Shown in pieces: positions 6,563 through 14,746 of a DNA stretch of 52,461 nucleotides. Within the stretch, counting starts at the first letter, position 1, and every line of letters starts with the position of its first letter. Under the pieces are notes generated by a model, which worked only from the letters and a program-made list of their open reading frames with translations, made no database searches and had not been told where the DNA came from. The position numbers and the translations under genes are program-made. The stretch is from Prochlorococcus sp. AG-402-P16. Its GTDB lineage: Bacteria; Cyanobacteriota; Cyanobacteriia; PCC-6307; Cyanobiaceae. The stretch is from contig QCJB01000011.1 in the NCBI GenBank assembly GCA_003216295.1, positions 1 to 52,461 of the forward strand, written 5' to 3'.

Positions 6563-8620
6563 TTGGAAGCAAATATAGAAACAGCTCAATCGCTCTTTCA
6601 ACAAAATAAATATCAAGAAACAATTGATACCTGTAATCAAATATTAGCTACGGATAGCAATTCAGTAGAAGCTATAAAATTAAACGCAAAATCTTTTTTA
6701 GCAACAAGAAAGATAGATGATGCCCGTTTATATTTAAATAAAGCTCTTAATATTAAGCCTGATGATTGTGAAGTAATTAAAGATCTAGGTAATACCTATC
6801 AAGCTATTGGCGATGCTAATACTGCTAAAACCTATTATCAAAAAGCAATAGCCATAAATAATTCTTACGCTCCAGCATTAACTAATCTTGGGAGCATTGA
6901 ACTCAATACAGGCAACAAACAAGAAGGATTATCTTTATTAATCAAAGCGACTGAATATGATACTCAATTAGCTCCTGCTTGGGGAAACCTTGCCAATGGT
7001 TATATTCAACTCGGAAAGACGAGAGAGGCTGAAATTGCCTGCCGCAAATCAATAGAACTTAACCCCAATCTCTTTAACTCTCATTTCCTTCTTGGAACAA
7101 TTCTCCTTGGGCAAAAGAAACTTCAAGAAGCAGAAATATCAACTCGCAAATCAATAGAACTTAACCCCAATCTCTTTAACTCTCATTTCCTTCTTGGAAC
7201 AATTCTCCTTGGGCAAAAGAAACTTCAAGAAGCAGAATTGTCACATCGCAAAGCAATTGAACTTAATCCTGCTTTCGCAGATGCTCATCTAAACCTTGGA
7301 GTGGTTTTAAAAGAACTTGGAAAACTACAAGAAGCAGAATTGTCATACCGCAAAGCAATTGAACTTAAAACTGATTACGCAGAAGCTCATCTAAATCTGG
7401 GAAGCATATTGATAGATCTTGGCAAATTAAAAGAAGCAGAAGTCTCGACTCGAAAAGCAATTGAACTTAATCCTGATGAAGCTGATGTTCATTTAAATCT
7501 GGGAATCATTTTGAGAGATCTTGGCAAATTAAAAGAAGCAGAAATATCAACTCGCAAAGCAATTGAAATTAAAACTGATTTAGCTGAAGCTCATAACAGT
7601 TTAGGATATATACTCCTTGAAAAAGGTAACTATGAGTCATCCTTAAAATATTTTTCAGAAAGTGCTGAGTTACTAAGAGGACAAAAAAAGAAAGAATTTA
7701 ATAACTCAAAATTCACTCAAATAAGTAAGGCTAAAATTTATCATGACATTGAGCAATTTGACTATTTAGTATCGCAAGGTTACGAGACGAAAAAATTTAA
7801 TGATCTTGCCATTCTTTATAAAAAAGTTGCCGCTGAAATCAAGTGGCCATCAGAAACGCAATTGATTTCACTAAGTCATAAATATCTAAGCCTTCTTAAA
7901 AGAAGTTATAATCATCTAATACATCTAATAAAGGCACCTACAGTTAAGAACGGAGCAGTCAATAATTCATTAAATGTCGAGAAAATTACAAATCATTATT
8001 TCGATCATGAGTTCGGATTAACTTACATTGATGATTTCTTAAGTCCTACAGCAATAGATTCACTTAGAAAATTCCTACTTGGAAGCACAATTTGGTTTGA
8101 AATCAAAAAAGGTGGATATCTGGGAGCTTATTTAAAAGAAGGTTTAGCTAGTCCTTTAATAATACAAATAGCAAATGAATTAAGTCAGAAGTTCCCAAAA
8201 ATTTTCAAAGATCATCCAATTAACCAAATATGGGCTTTCAAGTATGATAGCCGTGCTAAAAATAAAAATTCATCTCTCAAAGGCATCAATGTTCACGCAG
8301 ATTTCGCAGCAGTAAATGTAAACTTTTGGATTACGCCTAAAGAAGCCAACTTAAATCCCAATTCTGGTGGTTTAATCGTTTACGACGTAGAAGCACCTAA
8401 AGAATGGAATTTTAAGACTTATAATAATGATGAGCAGAAAATACGAGAAGAACTAAAAAAAAGTAAAGGCAATACAAAAGTAATTCCATATAACGAAAAC
8501 CGTGCGGTTATCTTCAATTCAAATTTATTTCATGAAACTGATAAATACGAATTCAAAGAAGGCTATGAGAATCGTCGAATCAATGTCACCATTTTATTTG
8601 GAAAAAGACATAATAGGTAG
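6563..8620 (+). CDS. TPR protein with C-terminal 2-oxoglutarate/Fe(II) oxygenase domain
   Basis: 685 residues from a TTG start at 6563, with AGGA eight bases upstream; there is no ATG near the N-terminus. Residues 1 to about 375 hold about eleven TPR units. The last 200 residues look like a 2OG-Fe(II) dioxygenase: an iron-binding H-x-D (His578, Asp580 in GINVHADFAA), NVNFWITP, NSGGLIVYD, the distal His657 in NRAVIFNSNLFHETD and the 2OG-contacting arginine region in RRINVTILFG. Such enzymes hydroxylate proteins or small molecules. The TPR array may choose the substrate. It contains a 102-bp tandem duplication. A 50-residue RHH-like ORF follows. Confidence 0.88.
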   Translation: MEANIETAQSLFQQNKYQETIDTCNQILATDSNSVEAIKLNAKSFLATRKIDDARLYLNKALNIKPDDCEVIKDLGNTYQAIGDANTAKTYYQKAIAINNSYAPALTNLGSIELNTGNKQEGLSLLIKATEYDTQLAPAWGNLANGYIQLGKTREAEIACRKSIELNPNLFNSHFLLGTILLGQKKLQEAEISTRKSIELNPNLFNSHFLLGTILLGQKKLQEAELSHRKAIELNPAFADAHLNLGVVLKELGKLQEAELSYRKAIELKTDYAEAHLNLGSILIDLGKLKEAEVSTRKAIELNPDEADVHLNLGIILRDLGKLKEAEISTRKAIEIKTDLAEAHNSLGYILLEKGNYESSLKYFSESAELLRGQKKKEFNNSKFTQISKAKIYHDIEQFDYLVSQGYETKKFNDLAILYKKVAAEIKWPSETQLISLSHKYLSLLKRSYNHLIHLIKAPTVKNGAVNNSLNVEKITNHYFDHEFGLTYIDDFLSPTAIDSLRKFLLGSTIWFEIKKGGYLGAYLKEGLASPLIIQIANELSQKFPKIFKDHPINQIWAFKYDSRAKNKNSSLKGINVHADFAAVNVNFWITPKEANLNPNSGGLIVYDVEAPKEWNFKTYNNDEQKIREELKKSKGNTKVIPYNENRAVIFNSNLFHETDKYEFKEGYENRRINVTILFGKRHNR
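7043..7237 (+). repeat. 102-bp tandem duplication of one TPR unit
   Basis: 7043-7135 and 7145-7237 are identical over 93 bp at a spacing of exactly 102 bp, one 34-residue TPR unit. Identity at synonymous positions shows the duplication is recent. Closely related units (same NLFNSHFLL peptide) open the partial TPR gene at the left window edge. Confidence 0.92.
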
Positions 8621-8801
8621 CTTATTTTACGAAGCAATTGGCTGTGAAATTAATAGGAATATAACTAAAAAAGTAATAACAAACCAACTTACAAAACTGG
8701 GCAAAATTCGAAGAGAAGCATCCAAATACTTTCAGAACAATGTATCAATTCTGGGTTTATAAAGGCGAATAAATAATTAGGCTAAAGACGAGAAAAATTA
8801 A

Positions 8802-8954
8802 ATGACAGCACAAGGCATTTACATAAATGTTTCACTTAGAAATGATGACCTACCTCAATTAATTGAGGAGTATTTAGAAAAGTTCAACCTATCCAAAGCG
8901 GATACTGTTGCTGAGATTCTTAGAGCGTATCCAAAACTTCTTGCTTACATGTGA
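8802..8954 (+). CDS. Small ribbon-helix-helix-like protein (50 residues)
   Basis: ATG 8802 to TGA 8952-8954. The sequence begins MTAQGIYINVSLRNDDLPQL and ends LSKADTVAEILRAYPKLLAY plus Met. A short strand (IYINVSLR) followed by two helices (DLPQLIEEYLEKF and SKADTVAEILRAY) fits the CopG/Arc ribbon-helix-helix fold, whose dimers bind operator DNA. That function is inferred. A decayed homologue follows the other TPR-enzyme gene (4190-4267), so the ORF seems to travel with these genes. It could regulate the element or the TPR gene. Confidence 0.65.
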   Translation: MTAQGIYINVSLRNDDLPQLIEEYLEKFNLSKADTVAEILRAYPKLLAYM

Positions 8955-8989
8955 ACTGGATAGAACCTGTCAATTGTTGAGGGATTTTG

Positions 8990-9010
8990 CCAACAACATT
9001 CCCAACAACA
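8990..9010 (-). repeat. Pair of 9-bp direct repeats with 12-nt period
   Basis: ccaacaaca at 8990-8998 and 9002-9010 (TGTTGTTGG on the minus strand). Same 12-nt period and similar core as the repeats at 4711, 5577 and 10194, but with no tRNA-end copy beside it. It lies between the RHH-like ORF and the FkbM gene, possibly an internal element junction or another recombinase or regulator site. Confidence 0.55.
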
Positions 9011-9063
9011 CACGCTTGACTTAGTATGAAACCACCTGACTCCAATTGACCCGCTCTATTCAG

Positions 9064-9945
9064 TCATATCATTAGTTTTTCTGAAGGATGAAAAGATGAA
9101 TCCGTTACTTCCATCAAACCTATTTTAGTTTTGATTTCCTTTCGGAATCCAATCATATTAAAGTGATAAAAATGTTTGAAAATATTATTGGTATTTTTAA
9201 AAAAATTATTTTCATTGTAATAAGGTTGGATATGCCAAAACAATTTATAATCAAGGGACCATAATAGTTCAATCAATTCTTGCGATTTCTCTTTATAAAC
9301 TAAATCATTCTCTACATATAAAATTGGTTTGGTTCTCTTAATCAAGTCAAAACCACCTTTTAAAACATTCACTTCCATTCCTTCAGCGTCTGTCTTTAAA
9401 AGTTTTAAACTTTGCAGATTACTAAATTTATTATCCAAAGTATCAACATTTGCCTCATAAAATTTAATTCTATCTCTTGAATTATCTATATTATCGTAAT
9501 AGTTTTTATTTCGTATAAAAGACATTGCTGCAAAGTTTTGCTCTGCATTAAAATTATAATTTAGATTATATAATTTTTCATCTATTTTATCTGTTAAAGC
9601 ACATTGAAAGCAAAAACAATTTGTTATTGAATTAATAGAAATATTTGCACAAAGATTTTGGAAAACTACATTCTGTGGTTCAAAAGCATAAATCATACCT
9701 TGATTAACAATTCTAGAAAGAGGAAGAGTAAGACTTCCAATATTTGAACCAACTTCAATTATGGAATCATTAGGTTTCAGAATTTGTTTTAATAGATCAA
9801 TTTCTCCAAGCGACCATTCCCCATATTCTTTGATGCTTTTCCCAACATAAGAATCATTCTTGTTATAAATCATCCAACCATCTCTCATTTTAATTAGATC
9901 GCTGAAACCTCCAAGAGAGATGAATTCTTTATTTTCTATATCCAA
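9064..9945 (-). CDS. FkbM-family SAM-dependent methyltransferase
   Basis: 293 residues from a TTG at 9945, the longest form. An in-frame ATG at 9885 (residue 21) is an alternative; upstream ribosome-binding signals are weak for both. The methyltransferase core is clear: IIEVGSNIGSLTLPLSR (SAM-binding motif I), MIYAFEPQNVVFQNLCANIS, the FkbM signature LLKTDAEGMEVNVLKGG, and KPILYVEND. FkbM enzymes O-methylate sugars or small molecules, often in surface-polysaccharide or glycan gene sets. In this island it could methylate a glycan made by the GT41 protein, which is speculation. It faces the TPR-dioxygenase unit. Confidence 0.88.
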   Translation of the reverse strand: MDIENKEFISLGGFSDLIKMRDGWMIYNKNDSYVGKSIKEYGEWSLGEIDLLKQILKPNDSIIEVGSNIGSLTLPLSRIVNQGMIYAFEPQNVVFQNLCANISINSITNCFCFQCALTDKIDEKLYNLNYNFNAEQNFAAMSFIRNKNYYDNIDNSRDRIKFYEANVDTLDNKFSNLQSLKLLKTDAEGMEVNVLKGGFDLIKRTKPILYVENDLVYKEKSQELIELLWSLDYKLFWHIQPYYNENNFFKNTNNIFKHFYHFNMIGFRKEIKTKIGLMEVTDSSFHPSEKLMI

Positions 9946-10327
9946 GAATCTTGTTAGGGAGTTTGCAAGGTACTAGCAAATATATACCCTCTATACTTCT
10001 TTAGGTATATCTTTCCTAGTTTTCATACAAATTAAAATTAAAAAAACCATAAATTCAAATAGTTTTTCCTGGTTCCAGAAAAAATATACCAACAACAGAT
10101 TCTTTAAAACTGCTTGCAGCGAATAAATGGATCTCAAGGAATTACCAACTAATACTTAATACAACTGATCTCACCCAACACAAGATTGTTTCTCACCCAA
10201 CATTTCACCCAACAAAATATTGAACTGTATGCAACAGTATGGGTACATCTGAATCAATCTATTTCGTTATATCTAGTCACTGTCAGGCGTTTGAGTCGTT
10301 ATGAAGCATCCTGAACCAAAATAAGAA
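9946..10327. other. 382-bp non-coding element end next to tRNA-Ser
   Basis: No gene on either strand. Contains the FkbM gene's promoter region, an inverted repeat tatacc/ggtata near 9991-10017, and three CACCCAACA repeats (10172-10214). It ends directly in the 3' flank of tRNA-Ser. Confidence 0.6.
10172..10214 (-). repeat. Three 9-bp CACCCAACA repeats (putative recombinase arm sites)
   Basis: cacccaaca at 10172-10180, 10194-10202 and 10206-10214, with spacings of 22 and 12 nt. The last two repeat the exact unit and 12-nt period found at 4711-4731. They end 106 bp before the tRNA-side attachment site at 10320, so they would form the opposite arm of the element bracketed by 5490 and the tRNA. 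Confidence 0.7.
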
Positions 10328-10339
10328 CGGAGAGGGAGG
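10320..10339 (-). repeat. Attachment site at the tRNA-Ser 3' end
   Basis: The 20-mer shared with 4620-4639, of which 17 bp are also shared with 5490-5506. It spans the tRNA acceptor 3' strand and 8 bp of downstream flank. Copies outside the tRNA are not maintained by tRNA function, so their preservation implies recent origin or selection as recombination sites. Confidence 0.82.
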
Positions 10340-10416
10340 GATTCGAACCCTCGACAGAAGTTACCTCCTGTAACTCCTTAGCAGGGAGCCGCTTTCAACC
10401 ACTCAGCCACCTCTCC
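10328..10416 (-). tRNA. tRNA-Ser(GCT)
   Basis: 89 nt. 7-bp acceptor stem GGAGAGG/CCTCTCC with discriminator G, D-loop GGCTGAGTGGTTGAAAGC, anticodon loop with GCT (CCCTGCTAAGG), a long variable arm typical of tRNA-Ser (ACAGGAGGTAACTTCTGT), and the T arm GAGGGTTCGAATCCCTC. CCA is not encoded. Its 3' end is the attachment site of the island; the gene is intact, as expected when an integrating element restores the tRNA end. Confidence 0.98.
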
Positions 10417-10477
10417 ATAATAAATACCTTATCAAGTAGAAGATCCCAAAAAATATATTGTGATCCTACAAGCATTT

Positions 10478-11698
10478 TTAGATAGTAATTCTGGGAAGGC
10501 GATTTTTAAAACCGCATAAGACTTCCCACGGGATTAATCCAGATAAATCACTCCATTGCTGGGGTGAAATAGTTTTACCACCATCTGATCCAAGAAGAGT
10601 TAAGGCTTTGCCGACTTTAATATTTGGTTGATTTGTTATGTCAAAAACCATCTGATCCATGGCAATAGCACCAACTTGCGGAACTAAAACGCCATCTACT
10701 ATTGCTGATATTTTTCCGGATAATGCTCTACTAACACCATCTGCATACCCAATGGCAACAACTGCAAGCCTACTCTTTCTTTTAGTCTTAAATAGATGGC
10801 CATACCCTACACCAGTACCATCTGGTACATCTCTAATGAAAGTAACTCGGGCCTTAACATTCAAAGCAGGCTGGAGACCTATATCAGAGGCACAATTATT
10901 TAATGGCGAATAACCATATAAGCTCAGTCCTACACGAACCATATCCAAATGAAGACGATCATCTGAAAGTGTTCCGGCTGAGTTAGCTAAATGACGACAA
11001 AATGATTTTTTTCTCTCACCTAAATTGTTAAGGACTTTATTAAATCGATCCCTTTGAATTTGCGTGAAATTAGTTGAAAAAGATTCTTCAGTTGAATTTT
11101 GATCTGCTAGAGCCAGATGACTATAAATACCTTCTAAAGATAAATTTTTCAAAAAGTCTATTTTACGGATGATTTGAGATACATCCTCAAGGTTGCATCC
11201 AAGCCTAGTCATTCCTGTATCGACTTTTAAATGAATAGCAAATTTTTTTTTATGCCTCTCAGCGATGTTATTACAAATAATTGCCTCCCGGATGCCACTA
11301 ATGGTAGGAATTAGCCCCCAATGAAAACTTGAATAAAGCTCATCCCAATTTATTAAATTTCCTAGAATTAATATTTGACATTTAATACCAGCTTTTCTTA
11401 ATTCAATACCTTCTTCTAGAGTTGCGACTCCAAGGCTGTCAGCACCCCCCAATAAAGCAGCCTTTGCTACTGTTGCAGCACCATGTCCATAACCATCTGC
11501 TTTCACAACAGCCATTAATAAGCACTCTTTTCCAATAAATTCCTTCAAAACTTTTGAATTATTTTTAATTGCTTTCTTATTTACCTCAACCCAAGCTCGA
11601 TTACATGGATTTGGTTTAATTACACTTTTGGGAGTATCGCCCAAAGGAACAAATTTTTGATTAGCAGAGATGTTTCGCATAACTCCACATTTGATCAA
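10478..11698 (-). CDS. alr: Alanine racemase
   Basis: 406 residues, slightly longer than the usual 360-380 because of an N-terminal extension of about 30; the conserved domain begins at NRAWVEVN. The PLP-binding lysine is Lys66 in AVVKADGYGHG. Further family blocks are HLKVDTGMTRLG, GIYSHLALAD, HLANSAG with DMVRVGLSLYGYSP, the catalytic-tyrosine region GVGYGHLFKTKR, AIGYADGVSR and VGAIAMDQMVFD. It makes D-alanine for peptidoglycan in the cytoplasm. First backbone gene after tRNA-Ser, divergent from the HNH gene 65 bp away. Confidence 0.96.
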   Translation of the reverse strand: MIKCGVMRNISANQKFVPLGDTPKSVIKPNPCNRAWVEVNKKAIKNNSKVLKEFIGKECLLMAVVKADGYGHGAATVAKAALLGGADSLGVATLEEGIELRKAGIKCQILILGNLINWDELYSSFHWGLIPTISGIREAIICNNIAERHKKKFAIHLKVDTGMTRLGCNLEDVSQIIRKIDFLKNLSLEGIYSHLALADQNSTEESFSTNFTQIQRDRFNKVLNNLGERKKSFCRHLANSAGTLSDDRLHLDMVRVGLSLYGYSPLNNCASDIGLQPALNVKARVTFIRDVPDGTGVGYGHLFKTKRKSRLAVVAIGYADGVSRALSGKISAIVDGVLVPQVGAIAMDQMVFDITNQPNIKVGKALTLLGSDGGKTISPQQWSDLSGLIPWEVLCGFKNRLPRITI

Positions 11699-11763
11699 TG
11701 TAATAAGGGAAACTGCAACAGAGTTGTAATACCACTAGCATGCCGCTTAAATAGCCTGCTTGC

Positions 11764-12270
11764 ATGGCCCAGGTTCTTGTTTTGAATGCGTCATATGAGC
11801 CATTGAACATCACTTCATGGCGACGCGCGACTGTTTTAATGCTCAAAGGCAAGGCTGAAAGTCTTGAAGAGGACCATGAACACACTATTCGACAAGATAT
11901 TAAAGCTCCTACGGTTATTAGGTTAAGGCAATTTATCAAGGTTCCATATAGAGATATTCCTCTATCAAGAAAAAATATATTTCAACGAGACAATAATTGT
12001 TGTCAATATTGTGGGCAAAAGAATAAAAAATTATCTATTGATCATATTTTGCCCCGAAGCAGAGGAGGTATCGATCAATGGGAAAACGTTATCACAGCCT
12101 GTCTCCAATGCAATGTAATGAAAGGGAACAGAACTCCTGAAGAAGCACAAATGCCATTAATGAAAAAACCATACAAACCCTTAAATAATATGAGTTTCGA
12201 AACAACTAGCCAAATTCACTCTTGTCGTCATAAAGAGTGGAGAAAGTATGTAATAGGTTGGTCAAATTGA
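11764..12270 (+). CDS. HNH endonuclease family protein
   Basis: 168 residues. The N-terminal part (QVLVLNASYEPLNITSWRRA) is the typical lead-in of the cyanobacterial HNH family. The nuclease core has zinc ligands CCQYCGQK and CLQCN framing the H-N-H residues: SIDHILPRSRGG and WENVITACLQCN, then KGNRTPEEA. HNH domains bind a metal and cleave DNA, but the cellular role of this short conserved type is not established. There is no associated methylase or intron. It converges with prfA, 7 bp between stops. Confidence 0.9.
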   Translation: MAQVLVLNASYEPLNITSWRRATVLMLKGKAESLEEDHEHTIRQDIKAPTVIRLRQFIKVPYRDIPLSRKNIFQRDNNCCQYCGQKNKKLSIDHILPRSRGGIDQWENVITACLQCNVMKGNRTPEEAQMPLMKKPYKPLNNMSFETTSQIHSCRHKEWRKYVIGWSN

Positions 12271-12277
12271 ATCACTA

Positions 12278-13375
12278 TCATTCAGTAGTTTGATTACTAA
12301 GTTCTTCCATTTGTCTCTTTTGTTCTTCAGCGATACAAGAACCAATAACATCTTCTAATTGCCCCGCAAGGACTTGCTCAAGTGGAAAGTTGACTCCTAA
12401 TCTATGATCAGTGGTTCGATTATCTTTGTAGTTATAGGTTCTTATCTTTTCACTCCTATCACCTGTACCGACTTGTGATAATCGAGCAGATCTTTCTTTA
12501 GCGTTGGCTTCTGCTATTTCTAATTCCAATAATTTAGCTCTCAAAATTTCCATAGCTCTTTCTCTATTTTGTAATTGAGATCGTTCCTGGGTACAAAAAA
12601 CCCTTATACCTGAGGGCTTGTGAAATAAATCGATAGCTGTTTCAACTTTATTTACATTTTGACCTCCGGCCCCACCAGACCTAGCAGTACTAATTTCTAA
12701 ATCAGTAGATTCTATTTTTACTTCAACTGGATCAGCCTCAGGCATAACTGCAACAGTAGCAGTTGAGGTATGGACTCGTCCTTGAGATTCCGTCGAAGGA
12801 ACTCTTTGAACTCTGTGAACACCGGCCTCAAATTTTAATTGGCTATAAACAGATTCCCCCTTAACTGAAATGATCAATTCCCGAAAACCACCAACATCAG
12901 CCTCAGTTGAACTAATCGGTTTGACGTTCCAGCCTAACTTTTGACCATATCTTTCATACATTCTTGCTAAGTCTCCTGCCCACAAACAAGCTTCATCGCC
13001 TCCTGCTCCAGCTCTAATCTCTAACATCACACTCCTCTCATCTCTTGGATCTTTGGGTAAAAGAGCTAAGGTCAGTTTTTGTATTAAATCATTTTTTGAA
13101 AGCTCAAGATTTTGAAGTTCTTCCTGAGCCAAAAGTTCCATCTCTTTATCATCTCTACTTTCTTTAAGTAAACCCTTAGCCTCAAGACATTCTTTCTCTA
13201 TGGCCTGAAGTTTGAAATAATCATTCACCAATGGTTCCAATCTCGAACGCTCCCGTGCAATTGTTTCTAATTGCTTAGGGTTAGATGCAACATCAGGATC
13301 TGCTAATTGCATCTCCAAATTTTTAAAACTACTTTTAGCTGTTTCTAACCTTTTAATTAAGGTTGAAGAATCCAT
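12278..13375 (-). CDS. prfA: Peptide chain release factor 1
   Basis: 365 residues, full length. Carries the GGQ peptidyl-tRNA hydrolysis motif ([15 protein letters not shown]) and the stop-codon-recognition tripeptide PST in [16 protein letters not shown], where E. coli RF1 has PAT, so it reads UAA and UAG. Last gene of the ribosomal super-cluster, 33 bp after rpmE, as in other picocyanobacteria. Confidence 0.97.
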   Translation of the reverse strand: MDSSTLIKRLETAKSSFKNLEMQLADPDVASNPKQLETIARERSRLEPLVNDYFKLQAIEKECLEAKGLLKESRDDKEMELLAQEELQNLELSKNDLIQKLTLALLPKDPRDERSVMLEIRAGAGGDEACLWAGDLARMYERYGQKLGWNVKPISSTEADVGGFRELIISVKGESVYSQLKFEAGVHRVQRVPSTESQGRVHTSTATVAVMPEADPVEVKIESTDLEISTARSGGAGGQNVNKVETAIDLFHKPSGIRVFCTQERSQLQNRERAMEILRAKLLELEIAEANAKERSARLSQVGTGDRSEKIRTYNYKDNRTTDHRLGVNFPLEQVLAGQLEDVIGSCIAEEQKRQMEELSNQTTE

Positions 13376-13408
13376 TTTTTATTCCCAGTATCTATAAATC
13401 AACAGCTA

Positions 13409-13669
13409 TTAATTTTCTTTTTTGTCTTGTGATGTTTTATCTTTCTCATTACTTGAATCCGATGAACCCATACCATATTTACGCATGAATCTATCCACTC
13501 TTCCTTCAGTATCTAAAATTTTCTGTGTTCCAGTAAAGAAAGGATGATTTCCACTCCAAACATCAACTTGAATTTCAGGTTGAGTGGAGCCTGTTGTCAT
13601 AACAACTTCTCCATTACAAATAACTTTTGCTTCTGGATACCAAGTTGGATGAATATTTGACTTAGGCAT
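13409..13669 (-). CDS. rpmE: 50S ribosomal protein L31
   Basis: 86 residues. L31 signatures: IHPTWYPEAKVICNGEV, VDVWSGNHPFFTGTQKI and GRVDRFMRKYGM, followed by a Ser/Lys/Asp-rich tail. Only one of the four zinc-binding cysteines of the C+ form is present, so this is the zinc-free type. Lies between rpsI and prfA. Confidence 0.96.
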   Translation of the reverse strand: MPKSNIHPTWYPEAKVICNGEVVMTTGSTQPEIQVDVWSGNHPFFTGTQKILDTEGRVDRFMRKYGMGSSDSSNEKDKTSQDKKEN

Positions 13670-13705
13670 TTGATAAATAAAGAAAGATTTGGGAAATTAA
13701 TGAAA

Positions 13706-14113
13706 TTATCTCTTAGAGAATTGAGGCGCCTTGCGAGCTTTTTTCAGCCCATACTTACGTCTCTCTTTTGCTCTAGGATCACGACTCAAGTGACCTTCAG
13801 TTTTTAAAGGCTTTCTATTATCAATTGCTATATCACACAGAGCTCTGGCTGCCCCCTGCTTGATTGCATCAGATTGTCCTGTCAATCCTCCACCATAAAC
13901 ATTTACTAGCACGTCATATGAATCACCTAAACCTAATGTTCTCAAAGGAGCTTTAACAGCAGCTATGTAAGCAGGGTTGAAATTCAAATAATGATCACCA
14001 GGTCTACCATTGATAATTATTTCACCCTGACCAGGAGTTAATCTCACTCTTGCCACTGATGTTTTACGTCTACCAGTTCCCCAGTAAACTACTTTGTTTG
14101 TGGAACTTGTCAT
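13706..14113 (-). CDS. rpsI: 30S ribosomal protein S9
   Basis: 135 residues. Starts [16 protein letters not shown] and ends in the basic tail [18 protein letters not shown] that reaches the P-site tRNA. The ATG overlaps the rplM stop by four bases (ATGA), so translation is coupled to L13. Confidence 0.98.
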   Translation of the reverse strand: MTSSTNKVVYWGTGRRKTSVARVRLTPGQGEIIINGRPGDHYLNFNPAYIAAVKAPLRTLGLGDSYDVLVNVYGGGLTGQSDAIKQGAARALCDIAIDNRKPLKTEGHLSRDPRAKERRKYGLKKARKAPQFSKR

Positions 14114-14562
14114 TTGGAAACTGATTCAGAAATTAAATTAAGGATTTTAGGTTCTTGAGCTGAGTGAGGATGCTCTGAACCTTTATAAACTTTGAGTTTA
14201 CTGAATAATTGTCTTCCTAATCTAGTGTGGGGAAGCATTCCTTTAATAGCCTTTTCTACTATTCTCTCAGGAATTCTAGCTTGTAGAGAATTAAAATTCT
14301 CTACTTTCATTCCTCCTGGACGTCCTGAGTGTCTTCTATAAAGTTTTTGATCAGCTTTTTTACCAGTTACTTTAATTTTCTCGGCATTTACAACAATTAC
14401 AAAATCACCCGTATCTAAATGAGGAGTGAAATTTGGCTTGGTCTTGCCTCTCAGGATGCTAGCTACTTCGGTTGCTAACCTGCCAAGAGTTTGATTTTCT
14501 GCATCAACCAGAAACCACTGGCGATCTATTGAATCCGAGGATGGAACGGATGTCTTGTTCAT
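14110..14562 (-). CDS. rplM: 50S ribosomal protein L13
   Basis: 150 residues with the L13 signatures [47 protein letters not shown] and [11 protein letters not shown]. Early-assembly 23S rRNA-binding protein. Overlaps rpsI by 4 bp. The 184-bp gap to truA holds a 16-bp perfect palindrome (14593-14608), perhaps a separate promoter or processing point for rplM-rpsI. Confidence 0.98.
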   Translation of the reverse strand: MNKTSVPSSDSIDRQWFLVDAENQTLGRLATEVASILRGKTKPNFTPHLDTGDFVIVVNAEKIKVTGKKADQKLYRRHSGRPGGMKVENFNSLQARIPERIVEKAIKGMLPHTRLGRQLFSKLKVYKGSEHPHSAQEPKILNLISESVSK

Positions 14563-14746
14563 TTTATCTGGACACCTTTAACACTGAATAAACACTATTT
14601 AAATAGTGGTGTTGAAGAAGTTATCAAGTCAAATAATCGATCTGATACTTCGAAACCACTACTCTACACTTTCACGGTGGCAAACTGTATAGTTTTTAAT
14701 CACATAATTTAAATTGATCATTTAAAAACTGAAAATTTAAAAATTA

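Larger units (their letters stand above)
1..10416. mobile_element. tRNA-Ser-anchored genomic island with stacked integrative-element remnants
   Basis: The island runs from the left window edge to the intact tRNA-Ser. Seen directly: repeated short copies of the tRNA 3' end in the tRNA's own orientation (4620-4639, 5490-5506, a degenerate one near 1923-1966), 12-nt-period direct repeats beside them, an AlpA-like fragment, a broken Rep-like gene, several terminators, and repeat-rich accessory genes without housekeeping function. Right of the tRNA, ordinary backbone resumes at once with alr. Integration of tyrosine-recombinase elements at tRNA 3' ends is well established and tRNA-flanked islands are known in Prochlorococcus. 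That these are successive insertions is inference. No integrase is in the window, and the left end lies outside it. Confidence 0.78.

Noticed and set aside
7944-7958. aagaacggag resembling the attachment-site core inside the TPR-dioxygenase gene
   Set aside because: Only about 10 bases match, no flanking similarity or 12-nt repeats, and it is within a conserved reading frame.
8621-8762. Open frame after the dioxygenase stop, reading into IGCEINRNITKK and onward
   Set aside because: It has no start codon of its own; the frame begins inside the dioxygenase gene in another frame. Possibly a remnant, but not supportable.
1-10416. Search for an integrase or transposase in the island
   Set aside because: No tyrosine-recombinase R-H-R-Y pattern, serine recombinase or DDE-type protein is present among the frames of this window; it may lie to the left.
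11764-12270. HNH gene as part of a restriction or homing system
   Set aside because: No methylase, intron or repeat beside it; it is in backbone next to alr and prfA and belongs to a conserved cyanobacterial family.
14593-14608. 16-bp perfect palindrome between truA and rplM
   Set aside because: AT-rich and isolated; could be an operator or processing site but nothing else supports a specific call.
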